Source: Bufo bufo
Lineage: Eukaryota; Chordata; Amphibia; Anura; Bufonidae
DNA: 64,000 nt
Direction: 5' to 3'
NCBI RefSeq assembly: GCF_905171765.1
Contig: NC_053390.1
Span: 163,252,666 to 163,316,665 of the forward strand
This document shows positions 33,401 to 43,108 of the stretch, one piece after another; position 1 is the stretch's first letter; each line of letters begins with the position of its first letter. A program made the position numbers and the translations under genes. The notes under the pieces were generated by a model that saw only the letters and a program-made list of their open reading frames with translations, was not told where the DNA came from and did no database searches.

Positions 33401-34699
33401 ACGGTGGATCTCATTGCTCGGAGATTTTGGTGGCCGGCTCTTCGTAAGTCGGTGGAGGGTTTTGTGGCTGCTTGTGAGACGTGCGCTCGCGCTAAGGTCC
33501 CTCGTTCACGGCCTTCAGGTTCCCTTCTCCCGTTACCCATTCCTTCCCGTCCTTGGACACACCTGTCCATGGACTTTATCACGGATCTTCCTCGTTCCTC
33601 GGGGAAGTCGGTGATCCTGGTGGTGGTGGACCGTTTTAGCAAGATGGCTCATTTCGTACCTTTCCCTGGTTTACCTAATGCTAAAACGTTGGCGCAAGCT
33701 TTTGTCGACCATATTGTTAAATTGCACGGCATTCCCTCTGATATTGTTTCCGATAGAGGCACGCAGTTTGTGTCCAGGTTCTGGAAGGCTTTCTGTTCTC
33801 GCCTGGGGGTTCGGCTGTCCTTCTCTTCTGCTTTTCATCCGCAGTCGAATGGTCAGACTGAGCGCCTCAATCAGAATCTGGAGACATATTTGCGCTGTTT
33901 TGTTTCAGAGAACCAGGAGGATTGGTGTTCATTTCTCCCTCTTGCTGAGTTTGCTCTGAACAACCGTCGTCAGGAATCTTCTGATAAGTCACCATTCTTT
34001 GGTGCATATGGGTTCCATCCACAGTTTGGGACATTCTCGGGAGGGGCTCTTTCTGGTTTACCTGAGGAGGAGAGATTTTCCTCGTCTTTGTCTACCATTT
34101 GGCAAAAGATTCAGGGTAATCTTAAAAAGATGAGTGAGAGGTATAAGCGTGTGGCTGATAAGAGACGTGTGCCTGGTCCGGACCTGAATGTGGGTGATCT
34201 GGTGTGGTTGTCTACTAGAAACATTAAGTTGAAGGTTCCCTCCTGGAAATTGGGTCCCAAGTTTATTGGGCCTTATAAAATCTTGTCAGTCATCAATCCT
34301 GTTGCCTTCCGTCTTGATCTTCCACGGGTTTGGAAGATACATAATGTATTTCACAGATATCTCTTAAAACCATATGTCCAGCCCACGGTACCCTCCTCTT
34401 TGCCTCCTCCTCCGATTTTGGTTGATGGCAATCTGGAGTTTGAGGTTTCCAGAATTGTGGACTCTCGCATGGTCCGCGGTTCTCTTCAGTACCTCGTTCA
34501 TTGGAAGGGTTATGGTCCTGAGGAGAGGATGTGGGTTCCGGTGTCGGACATTAAAGCCACTCGCCTCATCAGGGCATTTCATAGGGCTCATCCTGAGAAG
34601 GTGGGTCCTGGGTGTCCGGAGTCCACCCGTAGAGGGGGGGGTACTGTCACTACCAGAGCTTTGGGACGTTCTCACAGCTCTGTTTCTCCACCCCTGTGA
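30422..34699 (+). CDS. Gag-pol polyprotein with chromodomain (1425 aa)
   Basis: A single uninterrupted frame encodes the whole retrotransposon protein. In order: Gag with a CX2CX4HX4C zinc knuckle (residues 263-276), aspartic protease (active D345 in DSGA), reverse transcriptase (YLDD at 652-655) and RNase H (D802 in VDAS). The integrase follows with its zinc-binding H980, H988, C1018 and C1021 and its catalytic D1051, D1111 and E1147 (35 residues between the last two). A chromodomain (about 1339-1393, WKGY at 1361-1364) closes the protein; in this family it steers integration towards particular chromatin. Gag and Pol are fused without a frameshift, as in Tf1. The stop lies inside the 3' LTR, so the last 18 codons are LTR-encoded. 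No inactivating lesion was seen. Confidence 0.94.
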   Translation: MDPLSGLVDRMQGLSLEVADLRQSMTQLQALGPAPAHGVCCEPKVSLPETFSGGSENFVRFREACKLHFCLCPHSSGNQEQRVRIVISLLRGNAQTWAFSLPSGDPSLRSVEGFFVALGQIYDDPDRVALAESNLRVLCQNKRSAELYCSEFRRWAADSGWNDAALRSQFCHGLSERLKDAFAFHERPTSLESAMSLAVRLDRRLRERNETSLSSHCQSRGSGADSFSVQGPHPVSLPSEEEPMQLARLAPDKRGFSPQSMVCFCCGGIGHLANVCPSRRFLNRTKSDNKRKISKGKSSSSASSATLGKVDVGFDAFPLTCSSRFLLSARVALESKVISCEIFVDSGAAVNLIDTQFVAMHGFQVCTLDKDIPVFAIDSAPLSQRSLKGIVHNIRLAVGDTHVEDISCFVLNGLPSPLVLGLPWLTRHNPTIDWQGRQINEWSDFCRENCLTATFAEVSTKTVPSFLSDFSDVFSESGVQELPPHREFDCPINLIPGAKLPKARLYNLSQPERIAMRTYISESLEKGHIRPSKSPVAAGFFFVKKKDGSLRPCLDFRELNRITIRDPYPLPLIPDLFNQIVGAKVFSKLDLRGAYNLVRVREGDEWKTAFNTPDGHFENLVMPFGLMNAPAVFQHFVNSIFYHLMGKFVLVYLDDILIFSPDVQTHQDHLFQVLQILRENKLYAKLEKCLFMVSEIQFLGFLLSASGFRMDPEKVRAVLEWELPENQKALMRFLGFANYYRKFILNYSSVVKPLTDMTKKGADFSSWSEEALAAFSKIKENFASAPVLVHPDVSLPFIVEVDASEVGVGAVLSQGPSPAKWRPCAFFSKKLSPAERNYDVGDRELLAIKLAFEEWRHWLEGARHPITVFTDHKNLAYLESARRMNPRQARWSLFFSRFNFVVTFRPGIKNVKADALSRCFPGGGNSEDPGPILAEGVVVSALYSDLEAEVQAAQTETPARCPSGKLFVPPELRHKLFKEHHDTVLAGHPGSRATVDLIARRFWWPALRKSVEGFVAACETCARAKVPRSRPSGSLLPLPIPSRPWTHLSMDFITDLPRSSGKSVILVVVDRFSKMAHFVPFPGLPNAKTLAQAFVDHIVKLHGIPSDIVSDRGTQFVSRFWKAFCSRLGVRLSFSSAFHPQSNGQTERLNQNLETYLRCFVSENQEDWCSFLPLAEFALNNRRQESSDKSPFFGAYGFHPQFGTFSGGALSGLPEEERFSSSLSTIWQKIQGNLKKMSERYKRVADKRRVPGPDLNVGDLVWLSTRNIKLKVPSWKLGPKFIGPYKILSVINPVAFRLDLPRVWKIHNVFHRYLLKPYVQPTVPSSLPPPPILVDGNLEFEVSRIVDSRMVRGSLQYLVHWKGYGPEERMWVPVSDIKATRLIRAFHRAHPEKVGPGCPESTRRGGGTVTTRALGRSHSSVSPPL
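34631..34644 (+). promoter_or_regulatory. Polypurine tract before the 3' LTR
   Basis: AGAGGGGGGGG followed by TAC lies just upstream of the 3' LTR. It is the expected plus-strand primer site. Confidence 0.75.
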
Positions 34700-35289
34700 T
34701 GATGTCACTACTAGAGCTGGGAGGAGTTCTCACTACTCTGTTTACTTTTGGTTTCTTTCACCACAGCTGTCCTTCATGTGTTTGATTTTCCTCTCTTTAT
34801 ATCACCCCTCCTCCTATGATAGGATGTGGATTATAGTTCTCACTTCAGTTGTAGCTCTGGCTTTAGTTTCTTCACTTGTAGCTATCAGTTCACTGGACCT
34901 GTGTTCTGCTGCAGCTAGCACTCCGGATATTGCCAGCCTGTCCTTGGATCCGTCTTCTCTGCGGCTGCAACACCGTCAGCTAAGTGTGCAGACATTGTTG
35001 TGTTCCTGTTTATTTTCTGACTGGATCTGAGGTGGCCACGGTTCCCTCCATATACTGAGTAGGGCACTGGTGGCCGTGCCCCTTCCACTATTGTAGGGGT
35101 TACAGTGGTCATTAGTCTTAGGCACGTGGGCATGCCTCTTTCCGCCATTTGGATCCGGGCATGTGCTTTAGCAGAATAGGGAGAGCGTTGAGGGTCGTAC
35201 AGGGGTCACCCGTTATCCTCCCTAGTTCTGGGTCCAGTCAGTAGCTCTGTACTGTGTATTACTATTGTTGCCCACATACAGCCGTGACA
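34645..35289 (+). repeat. 3' LTR of the chromovirus
   Basis: 645 bp, same ends as the 5' LTR, one difference seen (T at about 35198). Its first 55 bases also encode the end of the polyprotein and its stop. Confidence 0.93.
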
Positions 35290-35294
35290 AATCT

Positions 35295-36782
35295 GTAGAA
35301 AATTGATGCTTTGTAAATGAGCCCCTGGGTGCAACAAGGGTGGTACCATTGCACCCAGAGGCTCCACTCCCTTCCTCCTATGTGCTGTGCCCACCGCTGG
35401 GACTGACAGGTCAGGCAGTGAAAACATATTTACGCCTGGCGCTAAAGTCTCACAACAGTACCTTTGGCGCCCTGACTGTGAGCAGTGTCAGCTCTTCTCC
35501 CTCACAGCACCGGTGTTCGCTGTGGGGTTCGAGAGGTCAGTACTCATAGCAGGTCAGTAGCCCTCCTAGCAGTGACAGACTGCTGACAACACCAGGTCTG
35601 TCACTACAGTATGCTGTCCTCGGTGAGTGCAGTATAGTGCAGCCGACAGGTTCCCTTTAAAGCCCCTGACCTACATGATGTTACATCTACAGTAATGATT
35701 TTGCTATTCATAGTACATCTCGGATGTGAAATGTAAAAAATAACTTGCTGTGAAACTGCATTTCAGAAAGAGATCATCAATAATTGATTCAAATATTCAG
35801 TGCTAGAGCTTCTCGGGCAAACCCTTACCATGAACTAGAAAGCCAACTGTGCTTGAAAATAAAAACTGGAGCACACATCCTATGTTACCATCATAAGACC
35901 AGTAGCTTTTCCCAGTTACAACCATCCATGGGCAATTACTATTTTTATAGTACCAAATGACACAGTTTTACATCTTATCAAAGCTATTTCATTCTATTAA
36001 TATTTGTCTGGCGCCCTAGAAATGCATGTAAAGGCAGTAGGCCTGATGTTATATCTCGTGGCACCAATCATGAAGTCCATCAACCAGATACATCAGCCAC
36101 TGCCACCTTCACACAAAGAAATCAAACTCCGCATTACTTTGATCTTTAGGTCTACTGAGATTTGGCCTTTTTTGTCTCAAAGACACCAACCATGTCACAA
36201 ATCCTTTGATCTGTCTGTTCTTCATTTGCATCCTCTATAAACCCGTACGTAAATATGCACATTTTTACAAGCCATACAGTGGTGATCCGGGCACTGAGAC
36301 CTGCAGTGATTGCTAGGAGGGACTGAGGCACTTTTCTTAGTACCATGTCATTTTGGGTCCATTAACTTTGCTCCCTTTGGCTCCCATCAGGCCCCAAAGG
36401 CGTGCATTTGCTTTGTGTCCTAGTTTGATTATCTGATTTATTTGGAGTATGCTGAGATTCATGTTATATTCACCACTCACTAAACCGCCTCCACGACCAT
36501 TTTGGTTGGCAGTGCCACACTGAAACTTCTCCTAGCTAGTTGATCCACCAAGATAAGTACTGCACCCCTTTCACCTACATGTAGAATAAGGGCAATGACC
36601 ACTACTGTGGGTACATTTGTATCTTTTTACAGTCTGGGTCCAATTTTCTAATTAAAACTAGATACTGATAAATGCTCATTTTCTAATTAATTTTTTTATT
36701 TTCTGATTGTAGATTTTTTTAAATTCTGTTTTCTGTACATGATAGGCAGCCACCTTGCCTAAGCTTCTATTAACACAATTTA
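35295..36782. other. Unassigned intron sequence
   Basis: No gene is seen. Near 35640-35662 a GACAGGTTCCCTTTAAAG string matches the end of a common TTAA MITE type but the partner end is not evident. Confidence 0.35.
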
Positions 36783-37229
36783 GGCTACTTTCACAGTTGC
36801 ATTTTCACTTTTCCGGTATTGAGATCCAGTAGAGTGTCTCAATACCGGAGAAAAACTCTTCCGTTTTGTCCCCATTCATTATCAATGGGGACAAAACGGA
36901 ACTGAATAGAAACGGAGTGCTCCAAAATGCATTCCGTTCCGTTTGGTTGCGTTCCCATACCGTAGCGCATCAGTCATGGGATACGGAGCAAAACGGATCC
37001 GGCATGACACACAATGCAAGTCAATAAGTGTCGGATCCGTTTTCTCGGACACAATAGAAAACGGATCCGTTCACCATTGACCTTCAGTGGAGTTCATGAC
37101 AGATCTGTCTTGGATATGTTAAAGATAATACAACCGGATCCGTTCATAACGGATGCAGATGGTTGTATTATCAGTAACGGAAGCGTTTTTGCTGCTGGAT
37201 CAGGCAAAACTGCACGTGTGAAAGTAGCC
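36783..37229. mobile_element. GGCTACTTTCACA MITE, copy 2
   Basis: The ends GGCTACTTTCACAGTTGC and GCACGTGTGAAAGTAGCC flank a core with many ACGGATCCG words and an inverted pair GTCCCCATTCATTATCAATG. Flanks TTTA / TTAG are a degraded TTAA. Confidence 0.85.
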
Positions 37230-37950
37230 TTAGAGATATGCTTTATGGCCACCACATGGACGACTTTGATTGGAAAGTGGTCAAGGCATGATCTGTGACC
37301 TGTGCAGGGAGGGGAGCAGGTGAGCTGTGACCATCACCTATTATGTATGGTGGATCGTGTTGGTTCTTTGTACTTATCTCAATAAATCTCCTCTTAGTAA
37401 TGGAAACATAGACCTAGATTCTTTCATACTGTAACAATAAAATTCAGTGGTTTGAACTCCCTAAAGATAATGGTAGAAAACCTTATATACTTTCAAAGAC
37501 AATTTATACAAAGTGTTTTACATAACTCCAGCTGTGATCAGAATACAGATCTGGAAAGTTAAAGGGGTGCATACTAATAATGAATGCTGTTCATTATTTC
37601 CTTTGAATTTGCTAAATTCCACAAGAGATTTACATTTCTACACCTCCAGCATCACACCTTTTACTGCTCCGCAGGCAAATATTAAGTGAACAAACCTGCA
37701 AATTGTGCTATTATGTTAATTCCAATTCAAGAATAACATGCATATTTATAATGAGCGACAGAGAAGTTTTATGCTTTATTATAAACCTCCATAGACTATA
37801 GTTGAAGGGTAAGTAAAGGAGAAACTATTCAATGATTGAATAGTAATATATGACTTATACTCTACATCTGAATCTATGCAGTTCTATGAAAATTGCATTA
37901 CAAGTTAGGATAACTTTGCTCGTATTAAAATTCAAAAGGGGATATTAGGT
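37230..37950. other. Unassigned intron sequence
   Basis: AT-rich DNA with no recognised element or exon. Confidence 0.35.
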
Positions 37951-38755
37951 GTGTGGTCTGTGCCTATTGCCCTCCTGCTGTCCCCTGTGAGTGCAGATGT
38001 TGCACTGCTTACCATGCCATCCAGTGCCCTGGTCACCAACATCCTCTACATACTGCTGCCTCCATGCTTCTACCCGATACCCCTTAGGGCGCCTCTTTAA
38101 GGGCCAGTGTACATGCTCCCAAATCCTTCCCCAGCCAATGGTTGAGGGTTCCTGGATATTTATGGCACCCTCTCCAGCAGAAAGGGACTTGGTTCCCTGG
38201 TGACCAGAGAAAGTGTTCTTATAGTCTAGTGCTGTTGGGATTTTCCTGCGTTTATCCTGAGTAACGTTATCTCCTGCCTGTATTCTTGCTGTGTTTCAAG
38301 TGTGTGCCATGCTGCCTGTTTGCCCTTGCACTTTCAAACTCAGTTTGTATTTCAGTCTGTCTACCTTATCTGTACCCCAGTCAAGTCCCCAGCCTGTCTG
38401 CCTCACGTTTGCCTCATTAATACTCTGCCTGCAAGTCTTTCCCATTTCTGCATTAATTGTGTGCTGCCTGGGTCTCAGAATACCAGCATTACAGTCTTAG
38501 TGATTCTTCAGACTATACCTGTGGTTTTCTTGCATTTTTGGTGTGTTTTCTGTACCTTGAGCTTCTGGTGCTTGTACCAAAGATCTTGACTGCAGTCAGT
38601 CAGTTGCCAGCTACACCAGGTATTTCCCAGGAGGTAGCAGTCCAGATGCTTTCCTGCAGTGAAGTCTAGATCCTTTTGTAGGGGTTAAAGGGTGACTACC
38701 AGGGGAGCACCCGAATAATGACCTTTGTGTGTTCACACATGCTGATCCATAACAA
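37951..38755 (+). other. CT-rich LTR-like sequence
   Basis: A long CTGCC/TGTCTG-rich stretch with a TTATAG box near 38218 and a G-rich end resembles an old gypsy LTR. No paired termini or target duplication were found. Three overlapping frames here (38291-38669) have no recognisable protein features. Confidence 0.3.
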
Positions 38756-40348
38756 GGGTTTTTTAGTTTGTGGCTACATCCTTTAAAATAATCACTTGTC
38801 AATGTAGCAGCTGTCATTTTGTTAGGTATTTATTTGACCTTCATTGCTCCTATCTTCCGTTTTTGGGCTGTGGTCACATGACTATGCCCATGCAGCTCTT
38901 TTCTATTTCCTGTGAGGTTACGTTTATGGGCGTGTCAAAGGGGCAACAGGGGCGGTGATAGGGGAGTGTCTATGTAACTAGGGAGGAGCTATAAACTAGC
39001 TGAGCGCTATTAAGGGCAGTTTTGGAGCTGTGGTAAAGAAAGTGCATCACGGGTTTGGTTGGATACAGGAACAGGAAGTGCTACATACAGGATGAAAACA
39101 AACAAGAGTGATTTTGTTAACATGATGAAAGTCAGGAGAGTCCAAAGATGAAAAAAGTACGGGGAAGATCTACATGATGTGATCAAGTACATGAGCATAT
39201 CTGTTAAAACCATAGTAGTTCTGGAAAGCCTCTTTAAACAGTCAAGTAAAACATGTCTGATTTGGGGGTTTGGTTTGCCCCCTCTTCCCCAGGGCAGTAG
39301 AAGATGTTCCCAGGCTCTGATACTTTAAAGGGACCTTTTAGTTCAGAAGACCCATTTGGGTAAGAAATAAACTTATCTCTGCTCATTCAGCGTAATCCTG
39401 TAGCAGTGATAAAAAGGGGGATATCAGAAGTAAATATCTGAGATGTGCCATGATCCCAATCATCTTCCACTTCTGGGATCTTATTCTCTCGCCAAAGCGC
39501 TTGTTTGAGATTCAAACTCGCGCATGCACTGCAGGTTCTAACCCCAGGCTGGGATCACATGCCCTATATAAGGCACGTGATCTTGGCAGTGGCAGCCACA
39601 AGGGAGCACAGTGCATCTCGGTTAACCCCTTTAGGATCAATGCATCTTCCTGGCTTTCCCAACATGACTTTAGAACATTGATGGTCAACGTGTCATATTA
39701 TGGGGGCCTCAGCATTACACCATTCTATTAAATGAAATTAAATTGTGTGAAAGTTACAGTGACTCTTTAAGTTTTATACCAAAAGATTTTCCAGGATTAT
39801 GCATATTTCTAAATTTAAAACCAAGGCAGCTCTGCCTGTTTAAAAAAAAACATACTCACCTGTTGCCCGCCCCTCCATTCCAGCTCCCTCAGAACATAGT
39901 GCTTGCAGATCAATGCAGAGACGTATGAAATGTTCTTCTAATGAAGTAAACACAGGACTTCTATAACAACTGCTGAGCAGTCATAATGCAAAGGAGCTGT
40001 GGGCAGTAAAGTGGTCTCAAATGTATGCGAAAATCACTGCGCCGTACCATTTGATCGATTCCCCCAACATCTCGTCCAATTAAAGCTTCTAGTTAATCAT
40101 GAAAAGTGACAGCTATGGGAGTAAGAGTCCCATTCCGTAATCTAGGGCACACAACAAGCAATTACCAGCAAATTATATTGCAGACATTTAAAAATTCTAT
40201 ATAACTTATTTAGCCTATTTAGTGGATGTAGGTGACCTCCTTAATCAGTTTCAAAGTATACCACCATAAGAGGGTAGGTGCCACGAAACATACTTTTCTT
40301 GTGAATATTCAGTCCTCTAAAGAAATGATACTGTTATAGTGGTTGCGC
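38756..40348. other. Unassigned intron sequence
   Basis: No recognised exon or intact element. Isolated fragments such as AAAGGGACCTTTTAGTTC near 39327 hint at decayed MITEs. Confidence 0.35.
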
Positions 40349-40352
40349 TTAA

Positions 40353-40766
40353 GGCTACTTTCACACTGGCGTTTTGGTTTCCGTTTGTGAGATCTGTTCA
40401 AGGCTCTCACAAGCGGTCCAAAATGGATTAGTTTTGCCCTAATGCAACGGACCGTTCAGAATGTATCAGTTTGCCTCTGTTCCGTCTCCATTCCGCCTGA
40501 CGATGCGGAGGCAAACGGATCCGTCTTGGCACACAATGTAACTCAATGGGGATGGATCCGTTTTCACTGACACAATATGGCACAATAGAAAACGGATCCG
40601 TCCCCCATTGACTTTCAATGGTGTTCAAGACGGATCCGTCTTGGCTATGTTACAGATAATACAAACAGATCCGTTCTGAACGGATACAGACGGTTGTATT
40701 ATCGGTGTGGATCCGTCTGTGCAGATCCATGACGGATCCGCACCAAACGCGAGTGTGAAAGTAGCC
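40353..40766. mobile_element. GGCTACTTTCACACT MITE, copy 3, exact TTAA TSD
   Basis: TTAA at 40349-40352 and 40767-40770 borders 414 bp with ends GGCTACTTTCACACTGGCG and CGCGAGTGTGAAAGTAGCC. The core has five or more GGATCCG palindromes. This copy defines the family's target site. Confidence 0.93.
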
Positions 40767-41082
40767 TTAATCTGTAAATGAAGATTGCAGCTCCTTTCGT
40801 CTAGAGTTCCAGATTAGTGACAATATGCAATGATCACTGCAGTGAGAGTGAAGGGACTCAACACAAACAATTATGTTTGAGTCAAAGCTCAATATCTTCT
40901 CTGATCAAATAACTCGTAACCCGTTTACTATATGAAAACACTATGCAAAAATCATTGTCATTATGTTCTTTACATTGCAACAAAACTTTACCAATCATCA
41001 TGAAACAGTACATTTTCCATGTACATATTTATAGCTACATATAGTTATTATAATATATTATAATTATATGTATAATTATATG

Positions 41083-41238
41083 ACACTAAACTGCGTAAAG
41101 TAATTAACACTGAAGAGGACAGTATACTGCTACAGATGGAACTGGATAGATTGGAGGCTTGGGCAGAGAAGTGGCAGATGAGGTTTAACACTGACAAATG
41201 TAGGTTATGCACATGGGAAGGAATGATGCAAGTCACCC
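41083..41238 (+). pseudogene. LINE reverse-transcriptase fragment
   Basis: Bases match the LINE at about 3702-3855 (GACACTAAACTG, GACTGG-to-GATTGGAGGCTTGGGCAG and AAGTGGCAGATGAGGTTTAA segments), covering codons just after the FADD motif. It is broken at its left by AT-rich sequence and at its right by a MITE at 41248. Confidence 0.88.
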
Positions 41239-41247
41239 AACACTGGG

Positions 41248-41460
41248 TAAGGCCTCATGCACACGACCGTTGTTCGGGTCCGCATCCGAGCCGCAGTTTT
41301 TGCGTCTTGGGTGTGGACCCATTCACTTCAATAGGGCTGCAAAAGATGCGGACAGCACACGGAGTGCTGTCCGCATCCGTTGCTCCTTTCCGTGGCCCCG
41401 CAAAAAAAATATAACATGTCCTATTCTTGTCCGCGCTTTGTCCATTCAGATGAATTGGAC
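41248..41460. mobile_element. GCATGCACACGACCG-type MITE fragment
   Basis: It begins TAAGGCCTCATGCACACGAC and carries GATGCGGACAGCACACGG and ATGTCCTATTCTTGTCCGCG words of the GCGGATCCGC family. It sits at the end of the LINE fragment. The right terminus is not visible. Confidence 0.6.
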
Positions 41461-41587
41461 AGTCGCAGAAATTTCTGTAACAGATCGGCCAGGTGCAAAC
41501 TCATAAAGAGACTGTCTTGTGTTGACAACCACTTTCCATATGCCCTATTAGGATATAAAGGTGGGTTCCTCTCCGTTGTACGTATTA

Positions 41588-41902
41588 GGGCTGTTTCACA
41601 CAAGCGAGCCCATTGCGGGAATCACGCTCCGTGTGCGAGTGTGATCCTCCGCTCTGGACTTGCAGGAGCGCACGGCATCATCATGATTTATAATGCTATG
41701 TGCCTCTGCTTGACCTTATTTCTACAGAATCATACTGACAGCTTTATGTCACTGATTCTGTAGAGAAAAGGCCATGCAGAGGCACATAGCATTATAAATC
41801 ATGATGATGCCGTGCGCTCCTGCAAGTCCAAAGCGGAGCGCGGAGCGTGATTCACACGCGGAGCGTGATTCCCGCAATGGACTCGCTTGTGTGAAACAGC
41901 CC
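41588..41902. mobile_element. Long-arm palindromic MITE (GGGCTGTTTCACAC)
   Basis: The ends GGGCTGTTTCACACAAGCGA and TCGCTTGTGTGAAACAGCCC begin inverted arms of roughly 140 bp, including GCATCATCATGATTTATAAT and its complement. The short centre is near 41745. TTA lies on both flanks. Confidence 0.85.
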
Positions 41903-42056
41903 TTACATAGTCGGCCATTTGTTTGGTTGCTGCAGGGAATTGTATAGCTAGCTGATGCTTGCCCCGGCAATGACTGGAGGTTTCTGTAGCTGGATGATAT
42001 CAGCTGATCACTGGGCAGGCTTCAATCTTAATCCTTCCCTTTTTGCTCTGTATATA

Positions 42057-43106
42057 CACTCACCTAAAGAATTATTAGGAACACCATACTAATACGGTGC
42101 TGGACCCCCTTTTGCCTTCAGAACTGCCTTAATTCTACGTGGCATTGATTCAACAAGGTGCTGATAGCATTCTTTAGAAATGTTGGCCCATATTGATAGG
42201 ATAGCATCTTGCAGTTGATGGAGATTTGAGGGATGCACATCCAGGGCACGAAGCTCCCGTTCCACCACATCCCAAAGATGCTCTATTGGGTTGAGATCTG
42301 GTGACTGTGGGGGCCATTTTAGTACAGTGAACTCATTGTCATGTTCAAGAAACCAATTTGAAATGATTCGAGCTTTGTGACATGGTGCATTATCCTGCTG
42401 GAAGTAGCCATCAGAGGATGGATACATGTTCTCATTCTGTTTACGCCAGATTCGGACTCTACCATTTGAATGTCTCAACAGAAATCGAGACTCATCAGAC
42501 CAGGCAACATTTTTCCAGTCTTCAACAGTCCAATTTTGGTGAGCTCGTGCAAATTGTAGCCTCTTTTTCCTATTTGTAGTGGAGATGAGTGGTACCCGGT
42601 GGGGTCTTCTGCTGTTGTAGCCCATCCGCCTCAAGGTTGTGCGTGTTGTGGCTTCACAAATGCTTTGCTGCATACCTCGGTTGTAACGAGTGGTTATTTC
42701 AGTCAACTTTGCTCTTCTATCAGCTTGAATCAGTCGGCCCATTCTCCTCTGACCTCTAGCATCCACAAGGCATTTTCGCCCACAGGACTGCCGCATACTG
42801 GATGTTTTTCCCTTTTCCCACCATTCTTTGTAAACCCTAGAAATGGTTGTGCGTGAAAATCCCAGTAACTGAGCAGATTGTGAACTACTCAGACCGGCCC
42901 GTCTGGCACCAACAACCGTGCCACGCTCAAAATTGCTTAAATCACCTTTCTTTCCCATTCTGACATTCAGTTTGGAGTTCAGGAGATTGTCTTGACCAGG
43001 ACCACCCCCCTAAATGCATTGAAGCAACTGCCATGTGATTGGTTGACTAGATAATTGCATTAATGAGAAATAGAACAGGTGTTCCTAATAATTCTTTAGG
43101 TGAGTG
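42057..43106 (-). mobile_element. Internally deleted Tc1-family transposon
   Basis: TA-flanked (42055-42056, 43107-43108) with terminal repeats CACTCACCTAAAGAATTATT and AATAATTCTTTAGGTGAGTG. It belongs to a different Tc1 lineage from 27994-29607, with short terminal repeats of about 30 bp. Confidence 0.92.
42089..42958 (-). pseudogene. Tc1 transposase with in-frame internal deletion
   Basis: The frame is open for 289 codons against about 340 in the family. The N-terminal helix-turn-helix parts, first catalytic Asp (D155, AWSDESRF), second Asp (D189, FQQDNAPCH) and Glu (E226, PDLNPIEHLW) all remain. Only 33 residues separate the first two acidic residues, where about 90 are usual. The missing part includes the glycine-rich HGGG-type box and core strands, so the enzyme should be inactive although no stop is present. 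The junction is at NENMYPSSDG (about 176-185). The terminal repeats look good, so the copy could still be moved by a related transposase. Confidence 0.88.
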
Positions 43107-43108
43107 TA

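Larger units (their letters stand above)
29746..35289 (+). mobile_element. Full-length Ty3/gypsy chromovirus (Tf1/sushi type)
   Basis: A complete LTR retrotransposon of 5544 bp, flanked by the 5-bp direct repeat AATCT (29741-29745 and 35290-35294). Both LTRs are 645 bp and differ, as far as I can read, at one position (G at about 30299, T at about 35198). The interior is filled by one gag-pol frame that ends with a chromodomain. It has the same orientation as CAMK4. Confidence 0.94.

Noticed and set aside
31231..33642. Several minus-strand frames inside the retrotransposon
   Set aside because: They lie antisense to the 1425-codon gag-pol frame and have no motif of their own.
34442..34603. 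Chromodomain as a possible host CBX-like exon
   Set aside because: It is in frame with and directly behind the integrase, as in chromoviruses, with no splice sites.
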